NCBI GenBank assembly: GCA_934047225.1
Contig: OW203986.1
Location: 13,147,221-13,211,220 of the forward strand
Direction: 5' to 3'
Length of the DNA stretch: 64,000 nt
From: Ypsolopha sequella
Taxonomy: Eukaryota; Arthropoda; Insecta; Lepidoptera; Ypsolophidae
Shown here: positions 1 to 11,697 of the stretch, piece after piece
Layout of the letters: every line of letters starts with the position of its first letter
Position numbering within the stretch: the first letter of the stretch is position 1
The notes under the pieces: generated by a model
What the model saw: only the letters and a program-made list of their open reading frames with translations
Database searches by the model: none
What the model was told of the DNA's origin: nothing
Made by a program: the position numbers and the translations under genes

Positions 1-654
1 GCACGTGAGGCGTAAAATAAGACTCAGGTGTGTTTGATAGCTTTTGTCCGTGGAAACTGATGAAATTTACTAGGAAATCTGCGACCTAACCTTTGTTATT
101 TTTTAACGGGACGCTTGTTATACCTGGTCATTGTTTTAAGCTATATTTTAAACAGTATAACTGACAAAACATTATTTCTTAAGTTACAAGGCGCTACTGA
201 AAAAAAAACGACACTTTTAGAACTCGCATTTCAGTAAAGAATGTATTATTTTGATAAAATAGTGTATTATTTTTTGGAATCTTATTGTAGTGATCTGTTA
301 ATTTAAAAACGCTATTGGAGAAATCCAGCTCGATACAAATATTAATTAAAATGGTGTTTTCCGACACCAATTCCACTGGTTTGACACTTTGGAATGACAT
401 ATGGACTGCGATTATATTTTATTAGATGGGCATTAACAGTATCTAGGACCTGGTTAAATGAAATTTTGATAGCAACTTTAGTACATTTTATATTAATAAA
501 AAACTGACTTTTGGCTATTTTTTCTCGAATCTGTCGCACTGAGGGTTTTTTCGCATATGGAGTAACAGGGACGCTAAAACTTTTACATATCGCCTTAACG
601 CTAGTTAGAATTAATCCCTTATTGCTTAGTGGCGTTACTAAAGTGCACTTTTAT
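1..654. other. AT-rich stretch, no gene seen
   Basis: I see no coding similarity or repeat boundary here. The short open frames have no recognisable motif, and the one that runs past 511 reads into the SINE that follows. Confidence 0.5.
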
Positions 655-917
655 AACCTTTATGGCCGAGTGCTAACCCAAAGGTCGTGGGTTCCATCCC
701 TGCGGTGTACATTTTGTGTTCGGTTTGCGTACTTTGGAAGACAAAAAGTTGTTTGACCATTTTGTGCCCGAAGTACGTCAATCACACCCATCAGGTTTCG
801 GACGTTATAATCGTCGGTGAAAAGCGGGAATACTAAATGTGAACTGTGAATTTCATTTTACAGTTCACACTTGGGAACACATCTGACACCCGGGGATTCA
901 TGTCGTGACGATATGTT
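655..917 (+). mobile_element. tRNA-headed SINE, copy 1
   Basis: The head keeps a tRNA-like A-box remnant (tggccgagtgctaac) and a B box (gggttccatccc, about 690-701). The body carries 'tgtgcccgaagtacg', 'ataatcgtcggtgaaaagcg' and 'cacttgggaacac', and ends 'catgtcgtgacgatatgtta'. The same body recurs at 18985, 25556, 31383, 36413, 51701 and 55836, so it is a dispersed family. SINEs of this type are transcribed by RNA polymerase III and copied by LINE machinery. The open frame across it is not a gene. Confidence 0.85.
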
Positions 918-1187
918 ATGTTATTTCTATTAACCTATAGCAACGTACGTAGGCGTAGTCTCTGAGAAAATAATCTTTGAAGAAATAAAGCATGAACAAT
1001 ATGAACATGTAGACTGTTGGTACCCGTTCATTTCGTACTAGCTACACTTGCCTAACGTTTTTTTCCTTTATCAAAGAAGCATAGCATACTCAAGATTTAT
1101 TTTCAACTCTTTATCGATAACAAAACACCTCCGTTTATAATAATAAAGGTAGGTAAGCACTATGTTCGTTTTCCTCACATCTTACTT

Positions 1188-1471
1188 TTTAGGGTTCCGT
1201 AACCAAAGGGTAACCAACGGGACCCTATTACTAAGGACTCCGCTGTCCGTCTGTCTGTCCGTCTGTCACCAGGCTGTATCTCATGAACCGTGATAGTTAG
1301 ACAGTAGAAATTTTCACAGATGATGTATTTCTGTTGCCGATATAACAACGAATACTAAAAAACAGAATAAAATAATTATTTAAGGGGGCTCCCATACAAC
1401 AGAAATGTTTTTTTTTGTCGTTTTTATAGATAATGGTAAGGAACCCTTCGTTCGCGAGTCCGACTCGCACT
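1188..1471 (-). repeat. 'GACTCGC' lepidopteran repeat, full copy
   Basis: Read on the minus strand it starts 'aagtgcgagtcggactcgcg', runs through 'cagacggacagacggacag' and ends 'tttggttacggaaccctaa'. It aligns along its whole length with 41402-41697 on the plus strand. This is a very common lepidopteran interspersed repeat in my recollection; its transposition class is not settled by anything visible here. No coding capacity. Confidence 0.85.
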
Positions 1472-2344
1472 TGTTGTAATACCACCATCTATCTTACTCA
1501 GAATTCTTGGCAAAGCAATCCGAGACTGCCTTCCTCACTTCAGTGTGACATCGACATTCGGGGGCCTCATATCAACCGGCTGACATGTTCACAAATTGTA
1601 TCAAAGAGCGGGCCAACTGCCGCTATGGGCCCATCATACAAAAGCTGTGACAGAGGAATTTCTCATTACAGCTTCAGGCAAGATGCCCATACATCACGAT
1701 GGAAAAATATCGCTTTTCACATCCCCTAGCTGACGTTAATAGCTGCCTGTATGTGGGTCTGCTTTATTTATCTCATGTTGAAATCAGTAGTCAATTTATA
1801 CGCATATGTGGAGGGGTGTATTTTTTATTAATTCTCTAAGAATTGAATATGGAAAGAAAGGGTTCAATAAAAAAGTAAGTGACTTCCGTCACTAGAATTC
1901 TGAAAAGTTATCAGTTTAAATGCTCCAATATATTTGTGTCATTGTGACATTAAGGGTGCATATAACCACTTCAGTTTGCATCAATCAGAACTGACGCATT
2001 TATTTAACAATATAAAACTTAAATAACATTAAAAAACTAGACTGCCTATAAACTAATATAAATATAAAAGATAAAATTATACCTTACTAAATTTAAAAAA
2101 ATCATAATAAGAAAAACTTACCTATAAATTAAACCAAAATCAGAACTGAACTATAAGACGTTTCTTTTTAGTTTAAAATATCGTGTTCTCAGCCGTGGCT
2201 GTTACGACCACCTAGAAACACGCGATCACGAAAAACTGCGTTTTTGTTTAATACCTCGGCTTCTAGATGAAATTATTAAAATATTTTTAATGTTTAGAGG
2301 GAGTTATTGTTCACTTATTTTAAGTACAAATTTCAAGGCTGTAT
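1472..2344. other. Unannotated AT-rich stretch
   Basis: The 1433-1729 open frame begins inside the repeat and continues into unmatched sequence; no protein family is recognisable. Nothing else seen. Confidence 0.4.
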
Positions 2345-2470
2345 AATTTAACGAAGGCCCTTTAACACTCGTAAAACATGAAATTTAGAGGTAACTTCGT
2401 AATTTTTTCCTATCGAGCGAACTTAAAGCTTTTGCGTTTTTTCTAAACTGTTTAGAGCAGCCCTATTTAT
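2345..2470 (-). repeat. Interspersed repeat, partner of 11944-12070
   Basis: The reverse complement (tagaaaaaacgcaaaagctt, then 'gaagttacctctaaatttca' and 'agggcctt') matches 11944-12070 along about 120 bp with scattered differences. Family unknown; probably a fragment of a miniature DNA transposon. Confidence 0.7.
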
Positions 2471-3649
2471 ATTATTTTTATGAAGCCGTTTGATTGAGTT
2501 GCACAACGTGAAATGATCATTTGATGTTATCTGTTTGGCATCTGTCCTTATACGGACCCTTAAAAGCTATTATAAGTATTTTTAAGTATTTTTAAGTATT
2601 AACGTAACCTAACCAAATTTATTACAAAAACCCAAGAAACCTACCAAAACTTGATCATTTTTACCTCCAACAAAAAAAGAAAGACTGCGCAATAAATGTG
2701 TGAGTTTGTGTGTATTAAACGTTGGTAAAACGTTGGTTTAGTAGTAAAAAGTATTAACTATAAATCCAGAGCAAGAAAGGAAAAATTTCTGCGGGACCTT
2801 AAAAGTAAAAATGGTATGTTTGAATCGTAAACTGAAAAGCTATTAAATAACATTATAAGTTACGAGATATCAATGTAAAAATTGCTTTGTTCAACCGCAA
2901 ATAGGATTCTTTGAATCACGAAACTGAAATTATTAGAGAAGAGAATTATATGCAAATAAAATAAAGGCTACTGTTTCAATTTGCAGAACCCGAGTTAAAA
3001 TAACTATCCTTAATTAACTTGAATCAACATAAGTAAATTCTGGCAGACGTATCTAAGGCGTAGTTAAACCTTTCCTTTAATTAAGTCGAGAAAACACGGG
3101 ATCGAAGCTCCTGCAGAGCCACAAGCTTGCGCGATACGAGAGCCGATTAGGCTGTATCTACTACAAATATGAAAGCTCGTTGCCATGACAACTGTTTGTT
3201 TCTAAGGTCTTTACAATGGACACAAATTTATAGGGGAACCATCAAACAACTAACTCTGGGAAGGAAGTGTCTTACCGTTCGATTTCGCAAAGTAATCAGT
3301 GTTTTTGCATAGAATTGTCTAATATTTATCATTTCATTTCCACTTACCGTAAATTTTCTATTTCTATCATTCTGCGTGGTGTTGGCGTGACCAATCAGGG
3401 CGCGTGAAAGCGCATTGAAAGTTGGCGGAGTTTGAAAGTGTCTCTATGAGGAGGATTAAAGATATTAATTGATTAAATCGATTCATCTTAATTAGTGGAT
3501 CAGCTAAACAGAAGTACTTATGAAACACACACGCAAGAGTGAAAACAATATTTCAAAAATTCACAAGAATTTCTCAATGATATGACAGAAAAAGCTAAGT
3601 TCTTTGTGAAAACTTATGACAAGAATATGGTTTTCAAAATGAAAATTTA
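2471..3649. other. Unannotated stretch
   Basis: No gene or repeat boundary recognised. A short less AT-rich patch near 3370-3430 has a CCAAT-like motif (ccaatcagg) but no other promoter feature. Confidence 0.4.
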
Positions 3650-3875
3650 TTATTTCAAACGGCTTGAACACTCACGTGTGATTGTTGTTGAATATATGCC
3701 AAATTGCCAACCGTTTCACCGATACAATTTCGGCATTATCAAGGCGAGTGCCGTTATTAGGACGACGACGCGGCGTTCACCGTCGTTGTCAAACGGGCAC
3801 TGGCAGCCGCCGATCGGCGAGCTGCACGCATTGCTCGTGCGCTGAGGGTTAGCTGCGTCGTCGTCGAGGGAGGTG
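3650..3875 (+). mobile_element. Miniature inverted-repeat element, left part
   Basis: It shares 'ggcttgaacactcacgtgtg', 'gttgttgaatatatgccaa' and a GC-rich core (caaacgggcactggcagcc) with the complete copy at 61246-61517. The right terminal inverted repeat of that copy is missing, so this is truncated. The open frame at 3582-3845 is a by-product of the GC-rich core. Confidence 0.75.
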
Positions 3876-4239
3876 GGATTATGGATGCACTTGATTCTTT
3901 AAATTAAAATTAAACGGACAAATAATGTAGGTAATAATAAAATCGCTTTTAATGTTTTAATTACCTTATTGTAGTATCCGTTTGACTGATTTTGAGATGA
4001 ATTGCATCTTATCGGTTTTCTGTGCTCGAGCCAAAATGAGTAAATGTACACAAAATCTAGCCTTGAAGGTATCCGCAAATCGGAAATCCTTCAGCGCAGA
4101 AGAAAGCCGGTCAGAAGGCGTGACCGCCATGCCTAACCTTCGTAGTAATTTTTTTTATGAGAACCCTGAATCAATTATGACGGTTAACAATGTGGGGTAC
4201 ACTATTATAACTTTTGTTTTTTTTTTTACTTAATCTGGT

Positions 4240-5040
4240 AATTCAAAAGCCAATAGAAATTCTGGTGAGTACGATAGGTGACGAAGAGTTTACAGTCAGA
4301 GCTCCTGTAATTTTAAGACGGTCCGTTGTGCAGGATGTGGACAAACATAGTCGTGGAGAAGTAGTCGACTAGAACAGCAAGTCTCTGTTGTTTGATTGCT
4401 AGCTTCTCCATCATCATTTGTAATTCTTGACAGTATACTTTTGAAGTAATGTTGTGCTAGATCTCAAGAAGCTGTTATGAATAGTGCCGCAATAGCAGGT
4501 CCATAATATAATCACAAGCAGTTTCTTTTGACTGTATTTGCGTTGAAGATATGATTTGGATGCCTCTCCTTCGTCTAAACTATACAAAAGAACGTTTCCG
4601 ATTATCATACAGGATCTAAATATTATGACAAGTAAAAATCCTACTCAGGATTTACCTATTTGTGTATCGATTCGATGCGAGTGTGCTGTTGGTCCTTTTG
4701 TAATTTCATACAATTAATTGGTGAGCTTTTTCACAATCTTAATTTGACGCAAATATCGTTTTGTCATGTATATTGAAGGTGGCATATAGATCAGAGGGCC
4801 TATTATGTATCTCTAGTTGCTGATAATTTCCATCCGGACTGGGTGCCTATCATCAGAAACCATTTCCACTATAGCTTTGATTTCGTCAGTATCGTCTTCA
4901 GTCCCTGGTCGTCCACAGGGTTGGTTGTTGAGGTTGAAATTTCTAAAACGGGAGTGATTAAATTTAATATTATGTAAAGATAGATCAGAAGTAAGGCACT
5001 CAATCAACATAGTTTACCTATCCAAACAATTTCCATTAAG
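4240..5040 (-). pseudogene. Mariner transposase remnant
   Basis: Conceptual translation on the minus strand recovers, in order from the high to the low coordinate, an HTH region ending FRNFNLNNQPCGRPGTEDD, a linker QIKIVKKLTN, LYDNRKRSF, then LDEGEASK, QKKLLVIILWT, GTIHNSFLR, MEKLAIKQQRL and finally AQRTVLKLQEL followed by TLRHLSYSPEF. This order and wording are those of mariner transposases, cut-and-paste enzymes that insert at TA. Reading it requires several frame changes and crosses stops, and the C-terminal part after the SPDL motif is gone. No terminal inverted repeats were found. An old inactive copy. Confidence 0.85.
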
Positions 5041-5742
5041 CATCCCAGTTTTAATTACAACCCATCAAGACGGTCTTCCGAAGCTAAGTTATAAGATCTT
5101 ATCCAGAAATCAGTATTCTGATCACGCGTCTCCGAAGTTTCCATGAGTTTGCCAAATGTCAATAGCCCGTTGCTGTGATCCAAAATGTTTGAAGGTCTTC
5201 TAATAAATCCTTCAAAAGAAAGATTACAGTAGACAAATTTTCTAAAAATATATATTTATTTACGATTTTTCCGCTCTTGGCAGAACCTTGATAGCTATTT
5301 ATTTTATTGCTCAGAAATAAAAAAGACTATTCGTTGATTTTTGATTCTTTAGGTACAAAAAGCTAAGTGTTTTAATTGGGCATATTTTGCGTTCAGATTA
5401 GGTTACATTCTTGGTCTTTGCAACGTCTAAGGTCGTGACTCCGAGACTAAACGAAAACAAAATGTACGTGAGTGAAACCGGGGACAAAAATTAACTAGAA
5501 ATAATTAATAATCTTGCTTAAATTATCAAGATTTTGTAAAAAAAAGTCATAAAAATCATCAAATATAAATTGCTCGATTTTTTTTTTATTTGCATTTAGG
5601 TATTTGAACATACAGTCTTGTCACTTGCTAACTTTTTCTCAACCAAAAGCTTTTATTATTATTTTTTTTTATTTCTTGGTGACATTTTCGCTCCTCATCG
5701 ACAGCTTTTCGTGATTTAGCTGCATCAAACCATGTACAATCT
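5041..5742. other. Unannotated stretch upstream of two MITEs
   Basis: The part nearest 5040-5220 could hold the N-terminal end of the mariner transposase, but I cannot align it. The rest is AT-rich with no feature seen. Confidence 0.4.
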
Positions 5743-5979
5743 CTATCCACCAGTAGCGTATAGGGGAGGGGGGTGCGCCTCCCCCCCCGTGTGGGCGTCT
5801 TGTAATAAGAAAATGATAAAATTTAATAAAATGGCATTTTCTTTCAATTTTCTTAAGCTTTGCCATATATATAACTTGATTATTTTGTTTTTTTATTATC
5901 AGTTATGACACCCAAAGCTCAAAATGTGTTATAGCGCCTCCCCTTGAGTTTTTTCTGTATCTCTGCCACTGCTATCCGC
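5743..5979. mobile_element. hAT-like miniature element 1
   Basis: Starts 'cagtagcgtatagg' at 5751 and ends 'tctgccactg' at 5971. It is flanked by the 8-mers ctatccac (5743-5750) and ctatccgc (5972-5979), as expected for the 8-bp target duplication of hAT elements. The terminal inverted repeat is short and weak. The poly-G/poly-C run at 5764-5788 explains the odd ORF there. hAT assignment is inference from ends and duplication size. Confidence 0.55.
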
Positions 5980-6250
5980 AGTGGCGTGCACAGAACTTTT
6001 TGCTGGAAAAGCAAACAATTGGTCAAGAACAACAATAAAAAAAATATGAAAAAATTTAAATATCACTTTGAAAAAAATATATTTGTATGACGCCAGGGTA
6101 GACAATGTCTACCCTAGAGTGAAAATTTCCAATACAATATTTTTTTTTTAAAGTGATATTTAAATTTTTTCATATTTTTTTTATTGTTATTCTTCACCAA
6201 TTGCGTGCTTTTCCAGCAAAAAGTTTTGTGCACGCCACTGGAGTATCCAC
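5980..6250. mobile_element. Foldback miniature element 2
   Basis: A long inverted repeat: 'cagtggcgtgcacagaac' at 5979 is matched by 'gttttgtgcacgccactg' ending at 6240, and the arms continue inward through 'tttttgctggaaaagca' and an AT-rich block almost to the centre. A similar 8-mer, gtatccac, lies at 6243-6250. Total about 262 bp, no coding capacity. Confidence 0.8.
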
Positions 6251-6334
6251 TGGTATTGTTTAAAGGGCTACGTCAAAATAACTGATTTATATAGATGTAT
6301 GCTTGTTTGTTGTTTGTATATATGTATAAAATGA

Positions 6335-6480
6335 ATGAATAAATACTTTATTGCACATAAATAAGAAGACAAGATACACACATATATGTATAGGAATTAT
6401 GAAAGCTTTTAATTCAACTACTGGTCATTTAACATCAATAATCTTAGTTAACGCGTATTGCATTTGAAAGATACAAAAGA
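6335..6480 (-). mobile_element. LINE 3' end fragment, antisense
   Basis: 'aatgaataaatactttattgcacataaat' type sequence is, on the minus strand, the tail region of a non-LTR retrotransposon as commonly seen in Lepidoptera; a related fragment lies at 33680-33790. No coding part is left. Based on recognition of the tail only. Confidence 0.45.
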
Positions 6481-6572
6481 CGAGCAGTCATTAAATTAAA
6501 TAAAATTTTCCTTAAGATTTGACAGAATCAGTTTCACTACTACATAATAGCCTTTTTCTATTTGAAAATTAA

Positions 6573-6752
6573 GGCACCGAGCACACAGCTCACGTTCTGC
6601 GTTTCACGGTCACTGTAATCTTTGCGTCGGCTTTGATCTTTATTTACACACAGAGCCATCGAGAACGCGCGTTCTATTGTTTACATTAGACCGCAGAACG
6701 CAGAACACGCTCTGTATGGCCGGCGCCTATTATTGTGTGCTCAGTAACTTGG
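6573..6752. mobile_element. Short inverted-repeat element
   Basis: 'caccgagcacaca' near 6574 is mirrored by 'tgtgtgctcagta' near 6737. Inside, 'gttctgcg' and 'cgcagaacgcagaac' add further palindromic structure. About 180 bp, no ORF. Confidence 0.55.
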
Positions 6753-7523
6753 CCTAATAAGGTCAAAGTATCATTTCATTAGCGAAAAACCTGACGTATC
6801 TACCTATCTACAACGTTCGTGTTCACCGAACCGTGCTCATTGATACACTCATCTAAATTCGGTTTGTTCGTGACTTGAAGCCCAATCGTTGCCCACCCTC
6901 ACTTAATTTGTACAAAACTTTACCATTTGAAGGGCCGTCACGCGCTCCTCTAATTGGTAGCAATGAATAAGCCCACGATAACTATTGATTCAGACTTTTC
7001 GTTACTTGTTTAGGTAACACGTTACCCTCCCTCGAGGGTAATTACATTTTTTTTTTAAATTTAATACACCTAAGTACATACTATACCTGAGTTTAGAAGT
7101 AAAAATGATGCGCATCAAGTATTGTATTGTTGTGTTGACGACATAATAAAAAAGGTATAATAGTAGGGGAGAAAATGTCCCGCGCCCGCCCCACAAAAAT
7201 GATATTATAAATACGCAATAACGGCTTTTTTAGCCCTAAACTGTATTCGTTTTCTAATTCAGCCTTTTTTGTTACTTTGAGCTACATTTTTCAATAACTT
7301 ATAGTAAATATGGTAAATTAATTTCTCTCCTAAGTTCAAATAAAACCGGCTCAAAAATTGCATTGTCTCTGTTGTTTCGTTCAAGTGACACCACTAGCAT
7401 TTTATTCCAAATAAAAAAGTATGGCAATCTTACAAATGTATGAAAGCAGAAGGCGGGTAATTTTAGATGCTTTACAGAAACGTAACTTTTGCCCGAAATC
7501 ATAATAGTAGTTGATGCTACAAG
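6753..7523. other. Unannotated stretch
   Basis: Short open frames only; no family recognised, no repeat ends seen. Confidence 0.4.
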
Positions 7524-7618
7524 GGCGAAAAGGAATAAATCACGAGGACAATTTAAAACACGAGTGTAGCGAGCGTTTTAAACGTAACCGAGTAATTTAT
7601 TGCTCTTACGCCCGTGTA
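7524..7618. repeat. Palindromic repeat core
   Basis: 'gggcgaaaaggaataaatcacgagg' on the left is mirrored by 'ccgagtaatttattgctcttacgccc' on the right, around 'cacgagtgtagcgagcgt'. Likely the end or core of a miniature element; outer limits not determined. Confidence 0.55.
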
Positions 7619-8410
7619 TCATACTTTGTTTTTCAATGCATAGTATGAGGAAATAAAACAAATATAATCTTGTGAACTTTAAATTATGATTGGCTCAAAA
7701 GGATCCAGAGCTGTTAAACAGTGGGAAAAAAAGTATAACATTTATGTTATAACAACAGGAAAGGCTGCAGGTTAGCCAACCACTGTAAATAAATTAAAAA
7801 GAATAATAATAATAAAGCCCTAGGGCAAAATAATCGACTTTCTTTTCGGTTTTGATGCATAAAAAGTGTGCCTTTACGAGCACTTGCATTGAAAAATGTA
7901 TTACATGTGTTTTAAGGAGTTATAATTAATAGAATTTATCAACAGAAGGCACGTTTATCACGCGATAAACAAAGTAATATGTAAAATAAAGTGTCTGAAA
8001 TTTGTTGCAAGAATAGGCTAGTGTGAGTTCTAGAAAAACTAAGGATTTAACCACAGAACATTTAGGATTTAACTAAATCCACCCTCAACGGCAGATAGAC
8101 ATTTGTTTTGCTTTTCAAGTTTTACCCCACATCTTTATATTGAAAATTTTGCCACGGTTCAAGCAACGAAAGTTCCATGCCTTATTATGAAATAGTATCA
8201 TAGCTTACTTTTCATAACGTTGCTTATAGATAAATAAATAGAATTACGATACCTAACAAAACCATTATTTTGTAGCTAGCTGTAAGAGCAGTTAGGATAA
8301 AAATCTTTCATACACCAAGAGCAGAGGACAAAGTAATAATAGCAGACACGCAACTCTCTTAAGATTTCTTTCTAAAAGGTGTCACTTATTTCCTTGGGGA
8401 TTGAAAGCTG
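7619..8410. other. Unannotated stretch
   Basis: AT-rich sequence, no gene or repeat boundary seen. Confidence 0.4.
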
Positions 8411-8414
8411 CGAG

Positions 8415-8505
8415 TCACGGAACGGCGGCGGCGGCGGTACGGGCGTTGGATCGTCGCGGCGGCGGTACGGGCGGGCGGTGGGGCGTCGCGGCGGCCCTTC
8501 TATAG
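8415..8505. repeat. GC-rich imperfect duplication
   Basis: 'cggcggcggtacgggcg' occurs twice (near 8427 and 8456), each followed by 'tcgtcgcggcgg' or 'gcgtcgcggcgg'. This is a short local duplication rich in CGG in an otherwise AT-rich region. The overlapping minus-strand ORF is alanine/proline/arginine low complexity and not a gene. Confidence 0.6.
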
Positions 8506-9517
8506 CTGAACCTATTTCCCTCCAAACGGCTCAATTTTGTGTGAAATGATACCATTTTCATGATTATGCGAAGAGGATACCTTCTTTTATATGTAACTTT
8601 TTGATCCACTTTTATGTGTTTCCTACAGCGAAATATTGGGCCATCTTTGAAAGGTTCCCGTTACCTTAGTTTACGCTTGGATTGCTTACTCTAGACTAGA
8701 ATTTTATTGTTGTGCTCCAATTTTTGTTTTCTTTGGCTGATTTTGTTGTTAATAGTACTAATAATACTACATATTGCCTAAAAACAAACTCTAGGTGCAG
8801 TAAAGCAGACATGGAAGCAAATACGACAAAATACCGTGGTTTTGCTTTATTGAAAACTGTCAAGTCATCGTATTGCAATCTTTGGACCCGCAAAGAATAA
8901 TAACGAACAAGGATCTAGCCTTACAAGAGCAGTAGAAAGGTTTATACTACCGATTTCACATTTGAGAATTTCAAGTTTAGCGTAATGCCCATACAGATGA
9001 TAGAATAGTGGCCTATGTAAGGGACCATTTTGACGAAATCATATTTAAAAAAAATGTTTTGTCGTCTGATGCACCGAATAGGTTTTCACCTACATACATA
9101 TCTAATCGTATTTCTAGCTGACCACTAGAATAAAGCCGGTGTAGCTTTCATCAGCAATTTTCTAGGGATCCACTTATAAATATAGATAGTGGTAAGACGT
9201 CAACAGAACTGACGTCAGCCCAATACTATGTCCATCCTACAAATCCGCTACTTTAACATAGTTACCTTTGAAATTAATTTGGCCCTTCGTAGTGGAAGTA
9301 AAGTTTTATAAATACTCTTAACGGGACACCTGACGCTAGAACATCAACAACACCAGGTTTTCAACGGTTTATTGGAAGAAACTAGGTCTCCCCTCATATT
9401 GAAGAAAATATATTTATTTATCGATCTTTTATCTAGGGATTCCACCTATAAACAATGTATTCAAATTTATACTTTTGTAAAAAAAAATGTTTTCCACCCT
9501 CTTTTTTTTTGGTTTTC
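8506..9517. other. Unannotated stretch
   Basis: No recognisable coding sequence. Both strands carry ~60-codon open frames around 8700-8900 that look like chance. Confidence 0.4.
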
Positions 9518-10091
9518 AAACGTTCGTTGAAGAAATGCGGTTAAGACATCCACTTGATTTTTTTTTAATAAAATAGGCAATAGAAATAGGAAGGGATATT
9601 ACCTAAATCCAATATTTTTTTATAGAAATAGAAATAGAAAAAACTTTATTGGTGTCATACAATTAAAATACAATATAATCAATAACAAACAAAACATAAG
9701 TGACACCCAAAAGGCCTCCACTCAGCATGTGTCATGGCACTATTCTGTACCACGACGTTGGTCTTCCGTGGACACCTCGCAGGGTAACATGCAACATAAG
9801 TAGCACCTAATATCTTAACTCGTAGAATTATTGAATTGAGATGACAATTTAATACAATAGACTCGCGGTACGATCCTACCTTATATAAGCAGACGTGTTA
9901 ATTACAAAAACCTGAATATACATATACATATATTGCACATGTTTACAGAAAAACAGAAACAAAAATAAAAATATTACAAACAACAGGATATTGATAATTA
10001 TATAATATATATTATACAATAATTATATAATATATATTATTTCCCTACAAAATATTTCAGTATTAGCTAAAAACACACCAATTTGTTGTAT
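9518..10091. repeat. Interspersed repeat split by an insertion
   Basis: 9518-9615 (gttgaagaaatgcggttaag through 'acctaaatccaatatt') and 10026-10091 ('aatatttcagtattagctaa') match the minus strand of 46337-46500, where the two blocks are almost contiguous. The interval 9616-10025 is therefore an insertion in this copy. Confidence 0.7.
9616..9860 (-). mobile_element. LINE 3' UTR inserted in the repeat above
   Basis: Starts with 'atagaaatagaaatagaaaaaactttattg', the mirror image of a short-repeat LINE tail, then 'gacacccaaaaggcctccac' and 'gtggtcttcc'-like text that I recall from lepidopteran LINE 3' ends. No coding sequence remains. The right limit is uncertain; 9990-10040 holds a duplicated 'ataattatataatatatatt'. 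Confidence 0.5.
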
Positions 10092-10157
10092 CGCTGCGTG
10101 ATCACTAGTATTACGCGTCCAAGAAAAAGAGGCCAAATAGCCAACATATTATTATAT

Positions 10158-11208
10158 ACAGGGTGGAAAAAATTTAAGGGCCTTGGAGGGGAACTACCTT
10201 AAATCCTTTAGTTAGCTCATTTTACTGAAAGGAAACATTCCTTTATTTTTTAAAAGAAACAAAACTGCATTCAAAGATATTCTGAAATTCGCTTGTCTCA
10301 CCCGGGAACTTAACCAACTAAAAATTAAAAAAATAAACCCTCGCTATTTTATAACACGAATCGGTAGGATTATTGTTCAGGATAAAATTTGTCTACTAAA
10401 CTAAAGTCTTACACTCATCTGTTGTACGAGATACCCATGAAATTGAATATTTATTACAAGTTCTTTATTAACAAAACCTAGTACTATTCACTTGTTAAGT
10501 AATAATTATACGCCATTATTACACAATGACAGCACGGAATGAAAGCAAAACAAAACAAAATTTGAATTTCGAACGAATACTTTTATCGATTTTAAAAATG
10601 TTGAAAGTTATGGTTCGAACTTCAAATTTGTTGCTCCGCGTTGCAAAAAAAATACGTTCCTTTTTTAAACTTTTCGTTACGCCTTCTTGCACGCCTAGTG
10701 CAAGAAATAATTGTGATCTGCATACCTTTATTATTACCATTTAACGATTTTCTTATTGAAGTATTCAACAAGGTACTTAAGATAAATAACATTAGCAAGC
10801 TTGTACTTCATACGATGTCTTTGGATGTAAGAGAGATAAGAAAATTATAACGTCTCATTTACTTGTTACAAGTGAACAGTACTAGGTATTTTTAACAAAG
10901 AACTTGTAATAAATATTTAATTTCATGAGTATCTCGTACAACAGATGAGTGTAAGATCAAATGTTTATTAGACAAATTTTCTTCTGAACAATAATCCTAC
11001 CGATTCGTTTGATATAATAGCGAGGGTTTTTTATTTTTTTATTTTTAGTTGGTTTGATTCGCGGGTGAGACAAGCGAATTTCAGAATATCTTTGAATGCA
11101 GTTTTGTTTCTTTTAAAGAATAAAGGAATGTTTCCTTTCAGTAAAATGAGCTAACTAAAGGATTCAAGGTAGTTCCCCTCCAGGGCCCTTTCATTTTTTC
11201 CACCCTGT
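10158..11208. mobile_element. 1.05-kb foldback transposon, ACAGGGTG ends
   Basis: Ends are ACAGGGTGG (10158) and CCACCCTGT (11208), flanked by TATA-rich sequence that fits a TA-type duplication. The arms are very long: about 340 bp from each end match in inverted orientation, for example 'gcttgtctcacccgggaact' against 'gattcgcgggtgagacaagc', and 'tgttgtacgagatacccatg' against 'catgagtatctcgtacaaca'. The middle (about 10500-10865) holds open frames on both strands that match nothing I know. Non-autonomous. Confidence 0.85.
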
Positions 11209-11697
11209 ATATAATTATTATATTATAATCGCCTCTATGAAAAGCAAATAAGGTCTTTGCCATTAGACTTATTGTGCTGGACGGGTAATAAAAAAAATTG
11301 CTAGGGTATGCCATCCTCTTAACTGCAAAAGATATGTTTCTAGTAATGCAAAAGAAACAACTGAAACTAATTTTCAGCACGCGAGGGGGCGTGTCAAATA
11401 TAATCGTTTAGATTGCGTGTGTCTAATCATAATAAAATCCGTAATTTTTAATTTACCTCGTAATTTTTTTATTCCAATGAACTACAGTTATAAAAACAGT
11501 AATTAAAAGCTTAAATTCATAACAAGTAAAAAGCTGTATGGATTTTTACACGCATACTTTTAAACTCTCTTTGTCACTTAAGGTTCCGTATAAGGTCAGA
11601 TGCACAACTTCAAATGACAATTTCACATTGTTTAACTTGATGAATCGGTTTAGTAAATATAATATTACTCGTATTAGTAGATTATAGGGCTGATATA
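11209..11697. other. Unannotated stretch
   Basis: No gene or repeat boundary recognised. Confidence 0.4.

Noticed and set aside
511..756. 81-codon plus-strand ORF
   Set aside because: Its second half is the SINE head and body; the frame is not conserved in other SINE copies.
3582..3845. 87-codon ORF ending in an Arg/Pro-rich stretch
   Set aside because: The stretch is the GC-rich core of a miniature element also present at 61246-61517.
8415..8609. Minus-strand Ala/Pro/Arg-rich ORF
   Set aside because: Translation of a local CGG-rich duplication; low complexity only.
10519..10850. ORFs on both strands in one place
   Set aside because: They lie in the middle of the foldback element, match no protein family I know and are not needed to explain it.
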